This document shows positions 59,341-64,000 of a stretch of 64,000 nt of DNA, piece after piece. A model generated the notes under the pieces. It was not told the origin of the DNA. It saw only the letters and a program-made list of their open reading frames with translations, and made no database searches. Source of the DNA: Dermacentor variabilis. Lineage: Eukaryota; Arthropoda; Arachnida; Ixodida; Ixodidae. Every line of letters begins with the position of its first letter. Within the stretch, counting starts at the first letter, position 1. The stretch is taken from contig NC_134573.1 in NCBI RefSeq assembly GCF_050947875.1, positions 36,767,115 through 36,831,114 on the forward strand. Reading direction: 5' to 3'. Position numbers and translations under genes: made by a program.

Positions 59341-60879
59341 GGTAACCTTCTGTGCAACCAGCGCGCAGCATTTGGTGACCTCTCTACATATTCCACCTAT
59401 TTCTCAGCTGTACCTCAGTCTCCATCTATCCAAACAGCATCACCAGCTGTAGTCACTTATCGAACCATGGATGAATGTTGGGGTGCAATGATTTGAACAG
59501 ACATTGTATTTGTCTCTTCAAATTCTTTGAAAATACTTCTGGCATTATATTTCATATGTGTGTTTAGTGCCGAGTTTTTAATAGTTTCTTTGTCTTATAA
59601 TTCACACCATCGATTCCTTCTATTATAATGTATACCTGTCTTTATGCCCTGTTTTTCGTAGTTCTCTTGTACTGGTGTGTGTAATTGATATGTTCTTAAT
59701 TCTTGTTATACACAAGGCTAAATTCAAACTTACGGCATCTCTTCTTCCTTTCATAATCTACAGCACTGCAAAGTGTTCAAGAAATGTAACCTAACACGGG
59801 ATTTGGTGCAGGGTAAATTTAAGAGCAATATAGATTATTTCAAGCACCCATTATTTTTGAAAAAGTCATCAACACAGGAGCACAAAAAAGGAATTATTAA
59901 ACTAGAGAAACACGGGTGTTCCCCTCATAAGTCCGGCAATAAGGTGACTTCCTTTGAGTGTAAAGATACCAGTGGTACTCGCATACAGGGTTTGAGATAT
60001 GAAAACTATGATGCCCTTGACATTTCTCACTGCTCATTTGCCACACTGACGAATTTCAAAGGCATCATAGGTTTCATGCACACATTCATAGTGGTACACC
60101 TTTTGAGTATTGCATTGCTCAAGCGCAAAGGCTTACAGTAGTGCTTTAAATGGCAAATGTATTTCCTGATTTTCAAAATTTAATAATGCAGGAGTAATAG
60201 TACAGATCATGTAAAAATAATTTTACACACTATGTGTCCATGGATGCACGCGTCTTCTGATGAGATAGCAGTGTCATGTGATCATGGGATGAATGTCCAT
60301 ATTTCGGATTTAAATATTGGCTTCCAGGTCTGGGTTAGTCTCCTTGACTGAGTTTTCTAGGTCCGAGGCTATTTACTGGAGGAAAGTGAATTAAACTAGG
60401 AATTATACACATCAAAAGATCTTGCTCGGGACACTAATGTGACAATCAGCAAGGTTCCTTGTGCATTCACTTACAAATTTGGGAGGATATATGTTACGAC
60501 TGGTTTCATTAATGCGAGAACAAATATTTATTTATTCTCACACTAGAGTTGGCTGCCCCCATTTGCATACAACCCCTTTACAGGCTAAAAATTCAGTGTA
60601 TTAATAGGCTGTTTTTGGTTTTCCGCACTAAATGTTAAGCTATGCAAACGGTGACATACAACAGTATGAAAAAATGACTAAGGAATGCAAGTAGAGCGTG
60701 TGGCTTTCTAGGCAGATGTGCGCGTGTTCTACTTATAAAACTCCCTATGGTATGCCCGAAGGCATTTTCTAAAACTTTGATAGAGTACACCGACCCCCCC
60801 CCCCTTATTAAGGGGAAATGCTCCTAGAAACAAGTTTTTAAAATTATTTGTACTAGCGATTTGAATATACTGCCACGGA
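59341..60879. other. No gene recognised
   Basis: AT-rich. A frame at 59773-60141 (plus) contains KKGIIKLEKHGCSPHKSGNK but lacks any family signature. Confidence 0.35.
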
Positions 60880-61518
60880 TAGATAGATTTATGTAGATTT
60901 CATTTGTCATTAATTTTTCTGTAGCTGCTGTAACCTTAGTTATGTCCTAAGCAGTGGCAAAATATTTTTGTGGGCATTTTCTTGTGCATAAAATTGTCAC
61001 CAATAGCTTCATGCTCTGTCTTATTTAGCTAGTTCTATACCGCAAAGTGGTGATACCTATCCAAACAGCTTGTGCAATTACTGCAACTATGCAAAAAATA
61101 TTAGGCCTTGTTAAATAATTTTTACGAATTGCAATTTAGTATGTATGCAAAAATTTCATTCGTATAAGACAATTAGAAGTGCATAAGGTTATTCTCATGC
61201 TATTGTGAGGAAATATTAGGTACTCTCCATGGTTTTTTTCACAATAGCATGAGAAGTATGCAAGATTAGTAGGCAGGCCTGCCTGCCTGCCTTCTAATCT
61301 TGCATGTTTCTATTAACTTTACATGCTGTTTGGATAGATATCGGCACTTTGCAGTCTACAGGGAGCTGAGTTAGCTGTAGCATACTGCTTTTTGTGAAAT
61401 TTTAATACACAAGAAAGAGCCCGCAAATATCACTATATATTTTGCCGTTGTGTAGGACATAACTGAAGAAGCAGCTAAACAAAAACTAATGACATATGAA
61501 ATCTGAATAACGAACTCT
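60880..61518. repeat. Large inverted repeat with about 195-bp arms
   Basis: The arms 60880-61073 and 61321-61518 are reverse complements of moderate identity. They share AGATTTCAT-TGTCATTA, AGTTATGTCCTA, GGCAAAATAT, TTTCTTGTG and TATCCAAACAGC in order. The 247-bp spacer contains a further perfect 17-bp inverted pair (61192-61208 and 61239-61255) and a near-perfect 19-bp one (61260-61278 and 61285-61303). No coding capacity is visible. It may be a foldback element or two opposed copies of one repeat. Confidence 0.75.
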
Positions 61519-64000
61519 ACACTTGGCTCGCTTTTGAAACCTCTAGTAGAAATAATAAAAAATATTTCGAGTAATATTCAATCAGCAAAATGTGCCCCTT
61601 GCTATAGTGACCTACAACACAGCTACGCAAAGTAAAAGGCAAGTCCTGTTGTCGAAGCCACTATGGGCTGTCTTCCGAAGGGCTACTGTTAAAGACTGTG
61701 AATTCTCCTGCATTTGCCAGAAGTGCAATGCTAAATTTTGTGAATGTGCAATTGGCAATCTCACACCTACAGAAAAAGAAAACTGTTCTGTGAAATGCAG
61801 AATCAACTATAACTTTGTTCGATATTTACATTTGGACTCCATATCTTGATTTTGTGTGTTGTACTGAATGTTTCAGCGTTGACTGCCGCTAATTATTCAA
61901 CATAACTGCTTCATGACAATGCGACAATTCTCGCTATCAGAAATTTATAGAAGTGGCAGGCATTAGAATTACAGTACTCAATAACGTCTACTTTTTAAGA
62001 ACTCAGACAATCACCAGTTCTGAGATACACATACCCAAAAAGCAATGATCAAATAGATTTGTCTTCCATACAGAATTGTCCCACAGGGCTTACAAAAGGC
62101 TTTGTGGCAAAGTAATATCTGAAACTGCAAAGCATGTTCCACCAAGTCTGGTGACAAATATTTCAGAGCTGCCAGTCTGAGGACTCCTACAAACTATCAA
62201 TACGTTCAGCACTGACTAGCTTCAATTGTGGGATGTCAGCATTTTGCTGAATTAATAGAACTTCAATTATTGTGATGTTGTTTAAGGAGACATTTGCAAT
62301 TATCATGCAGTTTTAATCTGTCACTTTTGTAGAAATTTTGCATTAATTCGTTCGGGCTGAAATTTTTGGTAATAGAGGTGTTCACTGCAGAAATAGCTAG
62401 TACATGAAATTTAATAATAAAGATACTATACATTGCAGATTTTCTGTCCTCAGCATTTGTTCTGTTCCGCAGCTGTTTCTTGAAACCTGAAACGATGTAC
62501 CCGCCTTTTATGTTAGCGATAAACAGGGAAATCTGCCAGTATGTGTTGTTTATAACATGCTGATCAACCCAGTAGTTAGGCCATTTTGCTAATTATAAAT
62601 TACAACAATAATAGTACAGGACCATAAAAACAGATTGATGCTAACAGCTGTGCCCAGCTACATCCACGCAGTTGCAATAAGAGCCAAATGCCCCAGAGAG
62701 AAAGCAACAGTAACTCATTGTTCGTCATCTTCTACAAGGAGATTAGGCGACAGATGCAGTTTATGCTCAGTAAATACATAAATCAGTCATGTGAGGTGTC
62801 TCACTTTAGGTTGCAAGTTCGAACTTCTTGTAATATTGCTTCTTTTTATTTTGTTTCCTTTGTGAGCATGAGTGACTTGGTTGCCTTGGCACATATTGTC
62901 AAAACTGTTTCTTCATCACTGGGAATCACAAAAGTTCATTACACATAAAATTCCCAGTTACTGATATGGTAGGCTTCGAGCTTAATTCTCTTCTCATTCA
63001 TATGTTTATCTACCAAGTAGTTTTATCGTTCATAAAAACATATCCATGCAATGCAGAGAGGGAACCCAAATTATTATTATCTGTTCTTGCTTTTTACCCT
63101 GCTCTGGTGTTTCGTAACCTAGCATTGTGCAATGGCCTGTCTGCACCTGCAGGAAAGTAGTGAGGTGGCTAAAGTTAAAGGTCAACAACATAGTGAAGAC
63201 ACAAAGCAAAAATATAAGTTTGCAATTGTGCCACATAACCGGACTTTCGCTTAGAATTCTAAAAAAAATGACATCTTGCTGTGGCGTGAGGGTTGTCTTG
63301 GGCACCAAGTGAACTGCGTAGCACCTCTGCTAGAGTACACTACAAAGCAAGAAATCACGCGAGATTGGAGCGGCAATGCAAAGTTAAGCACAGATGTTTT
63401 AGTTCATGCACCATTAATGTGGCTTATCATCTGCTCCTGTTTTCGTTTTGTGGGAACGCGTTAATTGGAAAGACAATTTTTGCACCAATCTTACCTTAGT
63501 GGGACACCAGAAAAAGGTAGAAATCAAAAACAGGTTTTCACGCTTCGTTGCCCACAGTGTATTATCTCGATGTGTTTCACTCTACAAAAGACTACTGTGG
63601 TAGATAATCATAAAGACAAAGAAAAAAGAATTAAAAGAGGCATGTGTAGGTCATCCTTCCGTGACCTCCAGTGTTTTTAGAAACACTTCTTTCTGTACAT
63701 GTGCCAAGCCGTAGGGCGGCTTTACGTCACTCAGTCATGCTTTCCAAGTTAAAAGTCGGAAAAAGGACAATCACAAGCACATTGAGTGATTTGTAAATGT
63801 GGCACTTAATGTAATTTATTTATGTATGTGCTGAGGGTAGACTACAGAAAGTGCCTAACCTGCTCTTACAGGATGACCTGTGATTAGTAAAAGAAGGCTT
63901 CTTCACATCTTCCTCTTTGTCTCTTTTGAATCTTGGTGCACCATGCTTTTGGTACAGCTGCGTGCATGCAGCTTGGTATAGTTTGTTTATGTGTTCTGCA
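61519..64000. other. AT-rich, no supported gene
   Basis: Short frames only. A possible acceptor (CTGCACCTGCAG|G at 63152) opens 34 codons to a TAG at about 63255 (starting ESSEVAKVKGQQHSED), which could be a terminal exon. Its phase does not follow directly from the 59.2-kb candidate, so it is not called. Confidence 0.35.

Noticed and set aside
63153..63257. Terminal exon continuing the 59.2-kb candidate
   Set aside because: The phase does not match a direct splice from 59323, and no intermediate exon was found.

Overview
This is a stretch of animal nuclear genome dominated by transposable elements. The content points to a hard tick (Ixodida). It has tRNA-derived SINEs whose body resembles the Ruka-type tick SINE, several CR1/L2-type LINEs with short tandem-repeat tails, decayed Ty3/Gypsy elements, long microsatellites and no bacterial gene organisation. 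The tick assignment rests on recognition of repeat families and is an inference. Almost every long open frame belongs to a mobile element or lies in simple repeat.

Layout, 1-24 kb: a foldback repeat (758-883) is followed by an interspersed repeat copy (946-2656) holding an unbroken 513-unit TG tract. A decayed K02A2.6-like Gypsy pol lies on the minus strand (about 5.5-8.2 kb). A complete but old Gypsy element with 157-bp LTRs and an ATAT target duplication occupies 9141-14542. A 5'-truncated LINE (16648-19078), a hairpin MITE-like repeat (about 20.6-20.8 kb) and a minus-strand LINE tail (22676-23216) come next. The partner of the first repeat lies inverted at 23635-24388.

Layout, 24-42 kb: two tRNA-derived SINEs on the minus strand precede a 2.6-kb TTAA-flanked DNA transposon carrying a THAP zinc-finger exon (26585-29220, Kolobok-like). 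An unidentified roughly 1-kb repeat family has one copy at 32.07-33.23 kb and a second at 46.39-47.40 kb. A 78-bp tandem array and an RNase H-bearing LINE fragment (34441-36424) follow, then a degenerate 39-bp satellite (38.2-38.9 kb) and another tRNA-headed SINE with a duplicated body.

Layout, 42-64 kb: a minus-strand Gypsy remnant (42825-46382) has a SAP-like and SCAN-like Gag and an integrase that directly follows the protease region, as in Gmr1-type elements. The most interesting object is a nearly full-length CR1/L2-like LINE (48829-53539). Its 5' end is built of exact 300-bp monomers that stay in frame with ORF1, and ORF1 carries a canonical 2A ribosome-skipping motif. From 54 kb onward the sequence is AT-rich and mostly unannotated. 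Two GC-richer segments with good splice sites and compatible phases (58036-58147 and 59233-59323) are the best evidence for a host gene. A large inverted repeat lies at 60.88-61.52 kb.

Coordinates of element edges are read by eye from repeat alignment and may be off by several bases, except where terminal repeats or target duplications fix them.
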